This document shows, one piece after another, positions 16,565 to 25,422 of a stretch of 36,540 nt of DNA. Positions within the stretch are counted from its first letter, which is position 1. Each line of letters opens with the position of its first letter. The stretch is taken from the NCBI GenBank assembly GCA_013151865.1, contig JAADHN010000148.1, forward strand, positions 1-36,540, written 5' to 3'. The notes under the pieces were generated by a model that made no database searches, was not told where the DNA came from, and saw only the letters and a list, made by a program, of their open reading frames with translations. The position numbers were made by a program, and so were the translations under genes. Source of the stretch: Kiritimatiellota bacterium (GTDB taxonomy: Bacteria > Verrucomicrobiota > Lentisphaeria > Oligosphaerales > JAADHN01).

Positions 16565-17025
16565 GGAACCGGCTCCTTGGCTTGGAACGTCGGGTCTGAG
16601 CCGTCCGATCAATCCGAGTTGCGCCCTTTTCCGGACGGGGGCTCCGTTCTGCGGCAATGGGAACGGGAGTACTCGAGGTGCGGGAAGCGAGTCGGAAGAC
16701 CGGCCTCCCGAAAAAGGGGTGCGAGTCGCGCGCCAAGCGCGGGAAATACAGTATGCCCGCTGCGCGAATAGTCAAAGCGTGTGCGTGCGCCCCGCCCCGC
16801 CCGGCAACGGAACGGGCGGCCGGGAAAGCGGCCGAGCGCTGTTTTCAGCCCTCTCGTCGTTTTCGTCTCCACTCATCAAAAAGCCGCTGCCGACAATGGA
16901 AATCCACGCGGCCACAGTGTATCTGTAGGCCGCGGCGAATCGCTTGGTTGACACGCCGTCGCCCCGAAGTGCCGGCACACAATCGCCCCCACTGGGCGCG
17001 AACGGCTTCATCAAGGAAAAGCACC
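16565..17025. other. Divergent intergenic region between processing protease and isomerase genes
   Basis: About 460 bases separate two divergently read genes, so promoters in both directions are expected. A TTGACT at 16775-16770 on the minus strand, with weak -10 options near 16750, could serve the protease gene. A perfect TTGACA at 16948-16953 on the plus strand has no good -10 at normal spacing. A 7-bp hairpin (CCGCCCG with CGGGCGG, 16797-16819) and a nearby repeated GCGGCCG are present. Frames through the region are Arg-rich and not protein-like. Confidence 0.4.
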
Positions 17026-17784
17026 ATGAAACTCAGTCCCTGTCTCGAGTTGTTCTTTCGCGAGCTGCCCTTCACCGAACGGATCGAAGCCGTGGCCGAC
17101 GCCGGGTTCCGGGCCGCGGAATTCTGGGGACATGCCGACAAAGACTTGACGGCTGTGGCCGCTGCCGCCGAGAGATGCGGCGTCGCCATCACCAGCCTCA
17201 CGGCCTGCGGCAACCTGACCGACCCCGAGAAACACGAACAGGCCGAAGTCGAGTTGGCGGCCGCGATCGAGGCCGCGCGGACGGTGGGCTGCAACCGACT
17301 TATCGTGCTCAGCGGAAATGTCATCCCCGGCAAGACGCACTGCGCACACGTCAAAGCGATCATCGACGGTCTCAAGCGTTTGGCGCCTGCGGCGGAACAT
17401 GCCGGGGTCGTACTTGTGATCGAACTGCTCAACTCCAAGGTGAACCATCCCGGCTATTTTCTGGACAACTCCGAAGACATGGCTGCCGTGCTGCGCGCCG
17501 TCGACCATCCCAATGTGAAGGCGCTGTACGACATCTATCATGCGGGCATTATGGAAGGGAACATCATCGAGAAAATCCGGACGAACCTGGACATCATCGG
17601 CCACTTCCATGCCGCGGGCATTCCCGGTCGACACGAAATGAAGGCCGGCGAGCAGAACTACCCGGCGATCTGCCGCGAAATCGACCGGCTCGGCTTCGAC
17701 GGCTATCTCGGCCTCGAATATTCTCCGACCAAAGATTCTCGAACGTCTCTGATCGAAACGCGGCAGTGGCTCGAACAGGCATGA
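17026..17784 (+). CDS. hyi: Hydroxypyruvate isomerase family protein (sugar isomerase TIM barrel)
   Basis: The 252-residue protein belongs to the xylose isomerase-like AP-endonuclease-2 fold. Hydroxypyruvate isomerases interconvert hydroxypyruvate and tartronate semialdehyde and have a signature near the C-terminus seen here as GIPGRHEMKAGEQNYP; metal ligands are expected in VIELLNSK, LYDIYHAG, GHFHAAG and GLEYSPT. Length (about 250-260) fits. Related family members act as inosose or other ketose isomerases or epimerases, and the next gene, an oxidoreductase, is typical of cyclitol or rare-sugar pathways, so the substrate is uncertain. The ATG at 17026 follows AAGGA. The 95-base gap to the oxidoreductase gene suggests one operon. 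Confidence 0.8.
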   Translation: MKLSPCLELFFRELPFTERIEAVADAGFRAAEFWGHADKDLTAVAAAAERCGVAITSLTACGNLTDPEKHEQAEVELAAAIEAARTVGCNRLIVLSGNVIPGKTHCAHVKAIIDGLKRLAPAAEHAGVVLVIELLNSKVNHPGYFLDNSEDMAAVLRAVDHPNVKALYDIYHAGIMEGNIIEKIRTNLDIIGHFHAAGIPGRHEMKAGEQNYPAICREIDRLGFDGYLGLEYSPTKDSRTSLIETRQWLEQA

Positions 17785-17879
17785 TCCGCCGTCTTTGGCA
17801 CGGAAACCGGGCCCCGAACCGTCGAGGTGAACATCTTTTGCGTGAAGCAGGCGCCTAAAACCTAAGGAGACAGGCAACA

Positions 17880-18869
17880 ATGGCGGACAAGGTACGTGTG
17901 GGATTCATCGGTTGCGGAGGCATTGCCAACTACCACTTCGGCCACTTCGAAAACATCGAAACGGCCCAAATCACCGCAGTATGCGACCGAGTGGACGAAC
18001 GTGTCGAGAAGGCGTCCGAACGGTTCGGCGCCACGGCGTACAACGACTTCCGGCAGATGCTCGACAAGGAGAAACTCGACGCCGTTTACGTCTGCATCGA
18101 GCCCTGCGCCCACGAACGCGACGGTGATAACGTCGAGTTGGCGATCATCGACAAGGGATGCCATCTGTTTATCGAGAAACCCCCGGCGCTAACCATGGAC
18201 TATGCCCGTAAGGTCTTGACCGGGATCGAAAAAAACAACCTGATCAGCGCGGTGGGCTTTCAGGATCGGTACCAGGACATCGTGCCCAGGATGAAGGCGT
18301 GGCTGAGTATGCAGGAAATCGGTTTCTTTAACGGATACTGGGTCGGCGGTATGCCGGGGGTCTGGTGGTGGCGCCGGCGGGAAACGTCCGGCGGTCAAGC
18401 CGTGGAGCAGACAATCCATACCTTCGACATGGCCCGAGTTCTTTTCGGCGATGTGGTGGCGGTTCACGCCATGGGACGACGCGGCATCATGACCGATGTG
18501 GAGAACTACGACACCGAAGACGCCTCCGGCGTGACCATGACCTTCAAAAGCGGCCTGATCGGCACCATTTACAGCGGCTGTTTCTCCCGGTTCGGGGGCA
18601 AAAACGGAATCGATGTCTTCTGCCGGAACGGTCGCATGGAGTATACCGAGCGCCGCGGCTTTCGCGTCCTCGAAGCCAATATGACCATCGACGCCAAAAC
18701 CGGGAACGATTTCGGCCAGGAAGAGGACGACGTGTTCATCGATGCCGTTCGTACCGGCGATCCATCCGAAATCCTGGCCCCCTATGCCGACGCGATCAAG
18801 ACCCTCGAAGTCACGTTGGCGGCAAACCGGTCCATGGACGCCGGCGGCGAGTTGGTTCAACTCGATTGA
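17880..18869 (+). CDS. Gfo/Idh/MocA family oxidoreductase
   Basis: The 329-residue protein has an N-terminal Rossmann domain (VGFIGCGGIANYHFGH, then AVYVCIEPCAHE) with the family EKPP motif (FIEKPPALTM) carrying the conserved Lys, and a C-terminal alpha/beta domain with GGQAVEQTIHTFDMARVLFG, where the His is the usual catalytic-site residue. Such enzymes oxidise or reduce sugars and cyclitols with NAD(P). The ATG at 17880 follows AAGGAGACAGG. The position after the isomerase gene suggests a two-step conversion of the same sugar or inositol derivative, but substrate is unknown. A WWWRRRE stretch after the catalytic domain junction is unusual in composition. RuvC follows after 69 bases. Confidence 0.9.
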   Translation: MADKVRVGFIGCGGIANYHFGHFENIETAQITAVCDRVDERVEKASERFGATAYNDFRQMLDKEKLDAVYVCIEPCAHERDGDNVELAIIDKGCHLFIEKPPALTMDYARKVLTGIEKNNLISAVGFQDRYQDIVPRMKAWLSMQEIGFFNGYWVGGMPGVWWWRRRETSGGQAVEQTIHTFDMARVLFGDVVAVHAMGRRGIMTDVENYDTEDASGVTMTFKSGLIGTIYSGCFSRFGGKNGIDVFCRNGRMEYTERRGFRVLEANMTIDAKTGNDFGQEEDDVFIDAVRTGDPSEILAPYADAIKTLEVTLAANRSMDAGGELVQLD

Positions 18870-18938
18870 GACCGCCGCCGGCGAGTGGGTTCCCGGTCGC
18901 GGCGCCGTGCGGCATCCGGCCGATTGCGTGGGGTCGAC

Positions 18939-19442
18939 ATGCGGATTCTCGGGGTGGACACTGCACTGCGTTGCACGGGCTTCGGCGTTCTGGAGTCCGA
19001 CGGGCGCCGATTCAGCACTGTGGACTGCGGAGTGATCCAAAGCCCGCGTGCAGCCCCGCTCAGCGAATGCCTCCGACGTTTGGCCGGAGGCATCCGCGAA
19101 CTCGTCCGCACCTATTCCCCGGCGGCCGCGGCTATCGAAGGAGCGTTCTACTTTAAGAACGTCCGAACCGCGATGGTGCTGGGAGCCGCCCGGGGAGCCG
19201 TAATCGCCGTGCTCAGCGAACACGACGTGCCGATCTTCGAGTATGCGCCCCGTCGCGTCAAACAGGCCGTGTGCGGCTACGGAAACGCGGACAAGCAACA
19301 GGTGGCCCTGCTCGTTTCGAGGATCTGTGCCCTCGATGTGGAAGAAACCCCGCGCGACGCCACCGACGCCATGGCCTTGGCCGTGTGCCATGCGCAGACC
19401 ATGGTCGCGGCCCAGGGCCTGTACCTGCCGGATCCGTTGTGA
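18939..19442 (+). CDS. ruvC: Holliday junction resolvase RuvC
   Basis: The 167-residue protein cleaves four-way DNA junctions in recombinational repair as part of the RuvABC system. The four catalytic acids are visible: Asp7 (LGVDTA), Glu67 (AIEGAFY), Asp140 and Asp143 (PRDATDAMALAVCHA), matching the E. coli arrangement. Length is typical (about 165-175). The ATG at 18939 gives the canonical N-terminus starting MRILGVD; the ribosome site is only a GTGGGG stretch. The E. coli FF motif after the Glu is FYF here. ruvA and ruvB are not adjacent; it lies between a metabolic oxidoreductase gene and proS, so it is probably read from the same transcript. Confidence 0.96.
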   Translation: MRILGVDTALRCTGFGVLESDGRRFSTVDCGVIQSPRAAPLSECLRRLAGGIRELVRTYSPAAAAIEGAFYFKNVRTAMVLGAARGAVIAVLSEHDVPIFEYAPRRVKQAVCGYGNADKQQVALLVSRICALDVEETPRDATDAMALAVCHAQTMVAAQGLYLPDPL

Positions 19443-19530
19443 TCCCGCCGGCGCCGGATATGGGCCGCGATTCGATTCGCTCGGGCGCCCACACAGACAA
19501 CACGACCAAAACGCAAGGAACAACAACCGC

Positions 19531-21261
19531 ATGAGGCTTTCGCAGCTCATTGGACAACGCCTGCACGAGGCCCCGCGAGACGCGCAGACTGCCAGTCACG
19601 TCTTTCTCATGCGCGGCGGGTTCGTTCGGCCGCTTTCGACCGGAATCTACTCCCTGTTGCCTTTGGGCAGACGCGTGACTGCCCGAGTCGAGCAGATTAT
19701 CCGCGAGGAAATGGACCGCATCCGAGGACAGGAAATCCTCATGCCCCTGGTGCAGCCCCAAGAGCTTTGGGAAGAAAGCGGACGCGCCCAGGCCATCGGT
19801 CCCGAACTGCTCCGTTTCCGGGACCGTAACGACAAACCCATGGTCCTCGCCATGACCCATGAGGAAGCCGTCGTCCACCTCGTCCGTTCGGACGTCACCT
19901 CGTACCGGCAACTCCCGTTCATGGTCTACCAGATTCAGATCAAGTACCGCGACGAAGCCCGCCCCCGTGCCGGTCTCATTCGCGTCCGTGAATTCACCAT
20001 GAAGGACGCCTACTCGTTTCATGCCGACACGGAAAGCCTCGACGAGTTTTATCTGCGTGTGCACGAGGCCTACGAGCGCATCTTTCGACGTGTCGGCCTG
20101 CGCGAGTGTGTTTCCATCGAGTCCGACACCGGCATGATCGGCGGCAGCATGTCTCACGAGTTCATGGCCTTGGCCGAGTGCGGAGAAGACGTCATTTTCA
20201 TGTCGCCCGACGGACGCTACAAGGCCAACCGGGACGTGGCCGTGAGCGGTGTCGCGTTCCGGAAGACCGAGCCACGGACGCTCGAAAAAGTCCACACTCC
20301 CGGCCGCAAGACCATCGAAGAAGTCGCCGACTTCCTCGGAATCACCCCGGCAGAAACCGGCAAAGCCGTTTTCTACGCGACCCCGGACGGACGCCTCGTG
20401 TTCGCCATGGTCCGCGGCGATTTCGAGATCAACGAGACGAAGTTGTGCAACCTCTTGCGGACGCCCGAACTCACATTCGCCAACGACGAGCAGATTCGCG
20501 CCGTCGGGGCCGAACCCGGTTACGCTTCGCCCATCGGGCTCGATTCAACCCAGATTACCGTCGTGGTGGACCGGTCCGTGGCGGAATCTTCGAACTTGGT
20601 CGTGGGCGCCAACGAACCGGATTACCACCAAAAGAACTTCAACTTCGAGCGCGATCTCCCCGCGGGCGCCACGGTGGCAGACATCGCTACTGTACGCCCC
20701 GGCGATCCGTGCCCTGTCACCGGCGAACCGTTGATCATGAAACACGGAATCGAGGTGGGCAACATCTTCAAGCTCGGCACAAAATACTCCGAAGCCATGA
20801 ATTGCCGCTTCCTCGACCGGAACGGCCGGAGCCGCCCCATGATCATGGGGTGCTACGGCATCGGCGTCGGCCGCACCATGGCCGCCGTCGTCGAACAGGC
20901 CCACGACGACTTCGGCCCGGTCTGGCCTATGAGCATCGCGCCGTTCCACGCCCACCTTATTGCCATCAATCCCGGGAAAGGAAGCGTGGGCGAAGAAGCC
21001 GAAAAACTGTACACCGAACTCCGCGAAACCGGGGTCGAAGTGCTGTACGACGACCGCGGTGAAAAAGCCGGGGCCGCCTTCTTCGACGCCGACCTCATCG
21101 GCTGCCCTATCCGCCTGATCGTCTCCCCACGCACGGTCAAGGCCGGGCAGGTGGAATTGAAACTGCGCAACGGCTCGCGCCGGGACGTCCTGCCCCGGGG
21201 CGATATCGTGGCCGAAGTCCGCAGCATTGTCGAGGCCGAACTCGCCCGCTTGACGCCGTGA
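19531..21261 (+). CDS. proS: Prolyl-tRNA synthetase, bacterial type with editing domain
   Basis: The 576-residue class II synthetase charges tRNA-Pro. Motif 1 region (PLSTGIYSLLPLGRRV), motif 2 (YRDEARPRAGLIRVREFTMKD) and motif 3 (MGCYGIGVGRTMAAVVEQ) are present. Between motifs 2 and 3 lies the inserted YbaK-like domain (TIEEVADFLGITPAETGKAV, then GDFEINETKLCNLL) that clears mischarged Ala-tRNA-Pro. The C-terminal anticodon-binding domain ends the protein. Length matches the bacterial type (about 570). The ATG at 19531 lies after AAGGAACAACAACCGC. It is 88 bases after ruvC and is followed by a GC-rich hairpin. Confidence 0.97.
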   Translation: MRLSQLIGQRLHEAPRDAQTASHVFLMRGGFVRPLSTGIYSLLPLGRRVTARVEQIIREEMDRIRGQEILMPLVQPQELWEESGRAQAIGPELLRFRDRNDKPMVLAMTHEEAVVHLVRSDVTSYRQLPFMVYQIQIKYRDEARPRAGLIRVREFTMKDAYSFHADTESLDEFYLRVHEAYERIFRRVGLRECVSIESDTGMIGGSMSHEFMALAECGEDVIFMSPDGRYKANRDVAVSGVAFRKTEPRTLEKVHTPGRKTIEEVADFLGITPAETGKAVFYATPDGRLVFAMVRGDFEINETKLCNLLRTPELTFANDEQIRAVGAEPGYASPIGLDSTQITVVVDRSVAESSNLVVGANEPDYHQKNFNFERDLPAGATVADIATVRPGDPCPVTGEPLIMKHGIEVGNIFKLGTKYSEAMNCRFLDRNGRSRPMIMGCYGIGVGRTMAAVVEQAHDDFGPVWPMSIAPFHAHLIAINPGKGSVGEEAEKLYTELRETGVEVLYDDRGEKAGAAFFDADLIGCPIRLIVSPRTVKAGQVELKLRNGSRRDVLPRGDIVAEVRSIVEAELARLTP

Positions 21262-21281
21262 CCCCCCGGCGCCCGCACTAC

Positions 21282-21307
21282 GGCCCGGGATGAGCAAGCC
21301 CGGGGCC
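21282..21307 (+). terminator. GC-rich hairpin after proS
   Basis: GGCCCGGG at 21282-21289 pairs with CCCGGGGCC at 21299-21307 with one bulged G and a 9-base loop. It lies 20 bases after the proS stop. No T-tract follows, so termination may be Rho-assisted. Confidence 0.35.
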
Positions 21308-21404
21308 CGGTAGAAGAAAGGTCGGATCGCATCGGGGAGCGGTCGACGGAACACCATCGCCGTGCTATGATACGCAACGACACGAGTACTGCGAGAAAAC
21401 GGGA

Positions 21405-21480
21405 TGGTGGGCCCGGCAGGGTTCGAACCTGCGACCAGACGATTATGAGTCGTCTGCTCTAACCGCTGAGCTACGGGCCC
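21405..21480 (-). tRNA. tRNA with anticodon CAU, probably tRNA-Ile2 (lysidine type)
   Basis: The 76-base gene folds as a complete cloverleaf: acceptor GGGCCCG/CGGGCCC, D stem GCTC/GAGC, anticodon stem GACGA/TCGTC with loop CTCATAA, T stem GCAGG/CCTGC with loop TTCGAAC, discriminator A, and CCA encoded at 21407-21405. The anticodon is CAT (21447-21445). It has a full G1-C72 pair, so it is not an initiator. The D loop AGCGGTTA, the GACTCATAATC core and the TGGTCG variable region match E. coli tRNA-Ile2 more closely than elongator tRNA-Met, and pairs C4-G69 and C5-G68 are those TilS prefers. It would then read AUA after lysidine modification. Elongator tRNA-Met remains possible. Confidence 0.93.
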
Positions 21481-21773
21481 CTAGGGTCGGTCGCGACAGG
21501 ACGCAGGAGACAGTGGGTTCGGAGTTGTCCGGGAAATCCCGCCAAAGCTGGCGCCGACACTCCCGCACGCTTGGTTGTTTTCGAAACGATCAATACTCTG
21601 CCCCGGTCCCGCACTGCCGGGACACGGAGCCACAATATGGCCCCTGGAATACCGGAAATCAAGTACGAACCGAGGCAGCACGGCTCCCCTGGAAAACCCG
21701 TTCCGCGGTCCCCTTTTCAGGATCCAATGCGCCCCCCGCCCCGCCGGAGGCGTTGCTCGCTCTTCCCGACTCC

Positions 21774-22502
21774 ATGAAGAAACAACACCTCTTTTTCTGG
21801 GTGCGCTTGGCCGGCGCTGTGCTATTCGGCAGCCTCGTGGTCGGACTGGTGCTGCTGTCCCGCCGGCACTGGTCGGACTTGACGCCCCAGGAACTGGCGC
21901 GGCGACTGAGCGAGTTCCGGTCCCTCGCCTTGCTCGGCATGCTCGGGCTGTGGATGGTGCGGCCGCTGGGCTTGGCGATACCCATGTCGGTCATGTCGTT
22001 GGCGGGAGGCTACCTGTTCGGCGGGCCCATGGGCGCACTGCTCAATATCGCCGGGATCAATCTCGGCGCGCTTTGTGCCTTTAAACTGGCCCGAGGCCTC
22101 GGCCGGGAAATCGTGGAAGCGCTCGTCGGCACCTGGACGGAACGATATCTGCGCGGTGTGCACCGGCACCCCATCGAGACCCTGCTGTTCCTCCGGCTCA
22201 TGCCGATCTTTTCCTTTACCGCCGTGTGTGCGTTGAGCGGAGTGATGCGCATCCGTCTGCGCGATTACATGCTTGGGACCGCCTTGGGGGCGGCGCCGGC
22301 GGCCGTGGTATACGCTTTTTGCGGCGACTATCTCCGACACGGCACTGCGGCCATGGCATGGTTCGTGGTCGGGTTTTCGGTCTTCATGGTGCTGCTGCCG
22401 GTGGCGCTGTACGGAGTCGTGCCGCCGGTTCGAGACCGAATCAATGCCATTCTCTGTCTCGAAGGTGGAGACGGAGAAGACTCGAACGGGTCGACAACCT
22501 GA
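21774..22502 (+). CDS. TVP38/TMEM64 (DedA-like VTT) family membrane protein
   Basis: The 242-residue protein has about five to six hydrophobic segments. The VTT core is visible as RPLGLAIPMSVMSLAGGYLFGGPMGALL, then LGALCAFKLARGLGRE, and FLRLMPIFSFTAVCALSGVMRIRLRDYMLGTALG, followed by AAPAAVVYAFCGD. Relatives act in lipid handling or scrambling, small-molecule transport and membrane homeostasis; the role here is unknown. The ATG at 21774 has no clear ribosome site, but upstream frame sequence looks noncoding. The gene stands alone: tRNA on the opposite strand to the left and a strong terminator to the right. The C-terminus (ECLEGGDGEDSNGSTT-like) is acidic and soluble. Confidence 0.85.
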   Translation: MKKQHLFFWVRLAGAVLFGSLVVGLVLLSRRHWSDLTPQELARRLSEFRSLALLGMLGLWMVRPLGLAIPMSVMSLAGGYLFGGPMGALLNIAGINLGALCAFKLARGLGREIVEALVGTWTERYLRGVHRHPIETLLFLRLMPIFSFTAVCALSGVMRIRLRDYMLGTALGAAPAAVVYAFCGDYLRHGTAAMAWFVVGFSVFMVLLPVALYGVVPPVRDRINAILCLEGGDGEDSNGSTT

Positions 22503-22523
22503 CCGTACGGCCCATAAACCTTT

Positions 22524-22557
22524 CCGGCAGGGCGGCCTGCCGGCATGTTTTCTTCTC
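22524..22557 (+). terminator. Rho-independent terminator after the TVP38 gene
   Basis: A perfect 8-bp stem, CCGGCAGG (22524-22531) with CCTGCCGG (22536-22543), closes a GCGG loop and is followed by CATGTTTTCTTCTC. It lies 21 bases after the stop codon and is the clearest intrinsic terminator in the window. Confidence 0.8.
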
Positions 22558-22602
22558 TCAACCCGCTTTTGCCGGCAATAAACGAAAAGGAGTCATGGAC
22601 AA

Positions 22603-23760
22603 ATGGCACCCGAAAAAGGCGTGGTTCGCATGGGCGTGATTGGGGTCGGCGGCATGGGCCAGGGACACTGCAGGACCATGCAGGCCGTGGACGAAATGAA
22701 GCTGACGGCCGTGTGCGACATCGATCCCGCTACGGCCGAAAAAGTGGGCGCCGACTACGGAGTGCGGTGGTTCGCAAACCACCGCGACCTGATCCGCTCC
22801 GGGCTTTGCGACGCCGTTCTCGTGGCGACCCCCCATCCCCCGCGTCCTCCGATCGCCGTCGACGCCATGAAGGCCGGTTTGCATGTCCTGGCCGAAAAAC
22901 CCCTGTCCGAACGAGTCAGCACGGCAGACAAGATGATCGCCGCCGCTCGGGAAAGCAAAGTCGCGTTTGCGGTGGATTTCCAGCGCCGGACCGAACCGGC
23001 CTTCAAGAAAGCCATCGAACTGGTCCGCAGCGGCATCCTGGGCCGGATCTACCGGCGTACGTTGATCTCGCCGGAATACCGCAGCCAAGCTTATTACGAC
23101 TCGGGCGGTTGGCGCGCCACCTGGACCGGAGAAGGCGGCGGAGTCATGATGAACCAATCGCCTCACATCCTGGATCTTTTCATCCTGCTCGGCGGCATGC
23201 CGTCTCGAGTCATGGGCAAAACTGAAACCCGCCTGCACCGCATTGAAGTCGAGGATTTGGCCGAGGCCACCCTCACCTACCCCGACGGCGGCACGGGATA
23301 CTTCTATTGCTCCACCTGCGAAGCCGGCCCCGGGCAAATGATCGAGATCTTCGGCGACAAGGGAAAGCTCTGCTGGCGCAATGGAAAGCTCAGCCTCTTC
23401 CGGTTCGACCCGCCTATCGCGGAATTCACCCGAACCAGCGAAAAGATGTGGGGCGGCCCGAAATGCGAAGAAGTCCCCGTCGACATCCCCGACGGCCCTC
23501 GGGGTCACATCAACATCCTTCGCAACTTTGCCCGAAACATCCTCTGCGGCGAACCGCTGGTCTCCCCCGGTGAAGAAGGCATCCGGTCCCTTGAACTGGC
23601 CAACGCCGTCTGGCTCTCCGCCTTTCGCGGCCGCCCCGTGGACTTGCCCCTGAACCGCAGGGCCTACGACCGCTTCCTGGGCCGTATGCGACGGGAGTCC
23701 AAGTTCGAGAAAGATCCGGCAAGAATCCATAGAGAAACCGATCCGCATCACCTCGTCTGA
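22603..23760 (+). CDS. Gfo/Idh/MocA family oxidoreductase
   Basis: The 385-residue protein has the Rossmann signature VIGVGGMGQGHCRTM, the LVATPHPPRP strand end and the EKPLS motif with the conserved Lys, followed by a C-terminal substrate domain with GGGVMMNQSPHILDLFILLGG carrying the expected His. It is longer than the copy at 17880 and only distantly similar, so the two are not recent duplicates. It probably oxidises or isomerises a sugar with NAD(P). The ATG at 22603 has AAGGAG about 10 bases before it. A second ATG at 22595 lies closer to that site but opens only a 14-codon frame in another phase. The UXS-like gene follows after 63 bases. Confidence 0.88.
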   Translation: MAPEKGVVRMGVIGVGGMGQGHCRTMQAVDEMKLTAVCDIDPATAEKVGADYGVRWFANHRDLIRSGLCDAVLVATPHPPRPPIAVDAMKAGLHVLAEKPLSERVSTADKMIAAARESKVAFAVDFQRRTEPAFKKAIELVRSGILGRIYRRTLISPEYRSQAYYDSGGWRATWTGEGGGVMMNQSPHILDLFILLGGMPSRVMGKTETRLHRIEVEDLAEATLTYPDGGTGYFYCSTCEAGPGQMIEIFGDKGKLCWRNGKLSLFRFDPPIAEFTRTSEKMWGGPKCEEVPVDIPDGPRGHINILRNFARNILCGEPLVSPGEEGIRSLELANAVWLSAFRGRPVDLPLNRRAYDRFLGRMRRESKFEKDPARIHRETDPHHLV

Positions 23761-23823
23761 CCGGCGTGGACACAGACAATCCGAACCGCCGCCGCGGAGC
23801 GGGGGCAAGCCAGGGAGTCACGC

Positions 23824-24804
23824 ATGAAAGGCCTGAAGAAGAAGATCCTGGTCACCGGCGGCGGCGGGTTCCTCGGGTCGCACCTGTGCGACAGACTGCT
23901 GGGGGACGGAGCCGAGGTGCTCTGCATCGACAACTTCTTCACCGGCGACAAGCGGAACATCCGCCACTTGGTCGGTCAGCCGGATTTCGAGCTGATCCGA
24001 CATGACGTCACGTTCCCGATCTACCTCGAAGTGGACGAGATCTACAACTTGGCCTGTCCCGCCTCCCCGATCCACTACCAGTTCGATCCGGTCCAGACAA
24101 CCAAGACCAGCGTACACGGGGCCATCAACATGCTCGGCTTGGCCAAGCGCGTTCGGGCTCGCATTCTCCAAGCCTCCACATCCGAAGTCTACGGCGACCC
24201 CCAGGTTCACCCGCAGACCGAAGACTATTGGGGACACGTGAACCCGATCGGAATCCGGTCCTGCTACGACGAAGGCAAACGCTGCGCCGAAACCCTGTTC
24301 TTCGATTATCGGCGACAGCAGGGACTGGCGATCAAAGTCGTACGAATCTTCAACACGTACGGCCCGCGAATGCACCCGCACGACGGACGTGTGGTCAGCA
24401 ATTTCATCGTTCAAGCCCTGCTGGGCCGAGACATCACCATCTATGGGAACGGCGAGCAAACCCGGTCGTTCTGCTACGTGGACGATCTCATCGAAGGCTT
24501 GGTCCGCATGATGGCCACTCCGGACGAAGTCACCGGCCCGATCAATCTGGGCAACCCGGTCGAAACCTCGATCCGGGAGTTGGCTGAAACCATCCTCGAA
24601 CTGACCGGAGCCAAATCCAAACTGGTCTTTCGCCCGTTGCCCGCCGACGATCCGGTCCGCCGGCGTCCGGTCGTCGACAAGGCGCGGGCCGTGTTGGATT
24701 GGCAGCCGACCGTGCCGCTCCGCGAAGGACTCACGCAGACTATTGCCTATTTCCGCGGCCTGCTCCAGGAAGTCGGGCCGGCCCGGTTGGGCGGGGGAGA
24801 GTGA
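23824..24804 (+). CDS. UDP-glucuronate decarboxylase-like NAD-dependent epimerase (UXS type)
   Basis: The 326-residue extended short-chain dehydrogenase has the NAD motif [53 protein letters not shown], the catalytic YDEGK pair and [21 protein letters not shown]. These blocks are typical of UDP-glucuronate decarboxylases (UXS), which make UDP-xylose from UDP-glucuronate for cell-surface polysaccharides; related epimerases share some of them. The ATG at 23824 follows a purine-rich GGGAGTCACGC. The next gene begins at the base after the stop codon (TGA then ATG), so expression is coupled with the HAD phosphatase. NDP-sugar chemistry for envelope polymers is the likely role. Confidence 0.88.
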   Translation: MKGLKKKILVTGGGGFLGSHLCDRLLGDGAEVLCIDNFFTGDKRNIRHLVGQPDFELIRHDVTFPIYLEVDEIYNLACPASPIHYQFDPVQTTKTSVHGAINMLGLAKRVRARILQASTSEVYGDPQVHPQTEDYWGHVNPIGIRSCYDEGKRCAETLFFDYRRQQGLAIKVVRIFNTYGPRMHPHDGRVVSNFIVQALLGRDITIYGNGEQTRSFCYVDDLIEGLVRMMATPDEVTGPINLGNPVETSIRELAETILELTGAKSKLVFRPLPADDPVRRRPVVDKARAVLDWQPTVPLREGLTQTIAYFRGLLQEVGPARLGGGE

Positions 24805-25422
24805 ATGCGACTCGGGATCGACTTGGACGACGTACTGGCCGACCTCGTCGGCGGCCTGATCGAACTGCACTACGCCATGTCCGGGGTGTGGCTGGACCGG
24901 GAACAGGTGGCGGATTGGGACGACTTCCCTCCCGAAGTGCACCGCCGGATGCGGGAAACGGGTTACGCGCGCCTCAGCCCTCTGCCGGCCGCGCGGGAAT
25001 TCCTCGAAACGCTGAAACAAGACGGCCATCATGTGTTCATCGTTACCTACCGCAACCCCGAGGCAGGCCCCGTCACGCGCCGCTGGCTCGATAGGTATCT
25101 CGACGGCCTGTATGACGGCTTGTGCTGCACCGGCGGCAGTAAAGTCGAAGTTTGCCGCGCCCATCGTGTGGATTTGATCGTGGACGACAGCCCGAACCAA
25201 GTGCAAGCGGTGACTCGAGCGCTGGAGGTCCCCGGCATTCTTGTTACGACCCCCATGAACCGCGCGTTCCGAACCGGCGGACTGATTCGACGCGCCGACG
25301 ACCTCGCGACCGCGGGCCGGCAAATTGCGGAGTTCGCAACCCTGGGCGCCGCCAAACCGCCCGGCCTCGTAAAACCGCGTCCCTGCCCCCCGCTTCCCCC
25401 ATGCCCCGGAGACCGAACATGA
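24805..25422 (+). CDS. HAD-family 5'-nucleotidase-like phosphatase
   Basis: The 205-residue protein starts MRLGIDLDDVLADL, the HAD motif 1 with nucleophile Asp6 and acid Asp8, followed by a helical cap region, motif 2 in the VFIVTYRN stretch, a Lys in GSKVEVCR, and motif 4 as LIVDDSPN. This pattern fits the NT5C-like/5'(3')-deoxyribonucleotidase group, which often act on phosphorylated sugars or nucleotides in bacteria. Substrate is unknown. It starts directly at the stop of the UXS-like gene and its own stop overlaps the next start as ATGA, so the three genes are translationally coupled. A role in removing phosphate in NDP-sugar metabolism is a guess. The C-terminal 20 residues are Pro-rich and may be a linker. 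Confidence 0.8.
   Translation: MRLGIDLDDVLADLVGGLIELHYAMSGVWLDREQVADWDDFPPEVHRRMRETGYARLSPLPAAREFLETLKQDGHHVFIVTYRNPEAGPVTRRWLDRYLDGLYDGLCCTGGSKVEVCRAHRVDLIVDDSPNQVQAVTRALEVPGILVTTPMNRAFRTGGLIRRADDLATAGRQIAEFATLGAAKPPGLVKPRPCPPLPPCPGDRT

Noticed and set aside
16948-16982. TTGACA and CACAAT before the isomerase gene as a promoter
   Set aside because: The -35 is perfect but the spacing of 23 bases is too long, and no -10 lies at 16-18 bases.
21343-21371. TCGACG and TATGAT 17 bases apart on the plus strand before the tRNA
   Set aside because: It would read antisense through the tRNA and lies 400 bases from the TVP38 gene, so it is probably chance.
23818-25323. Minus-strand 501-codon frame opposite the UXS and HAD genes
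   Set aside because: Both plus-strand genes have intact catalytic motifs, and the antisense frame spans their junction, as expected of a chance frame.
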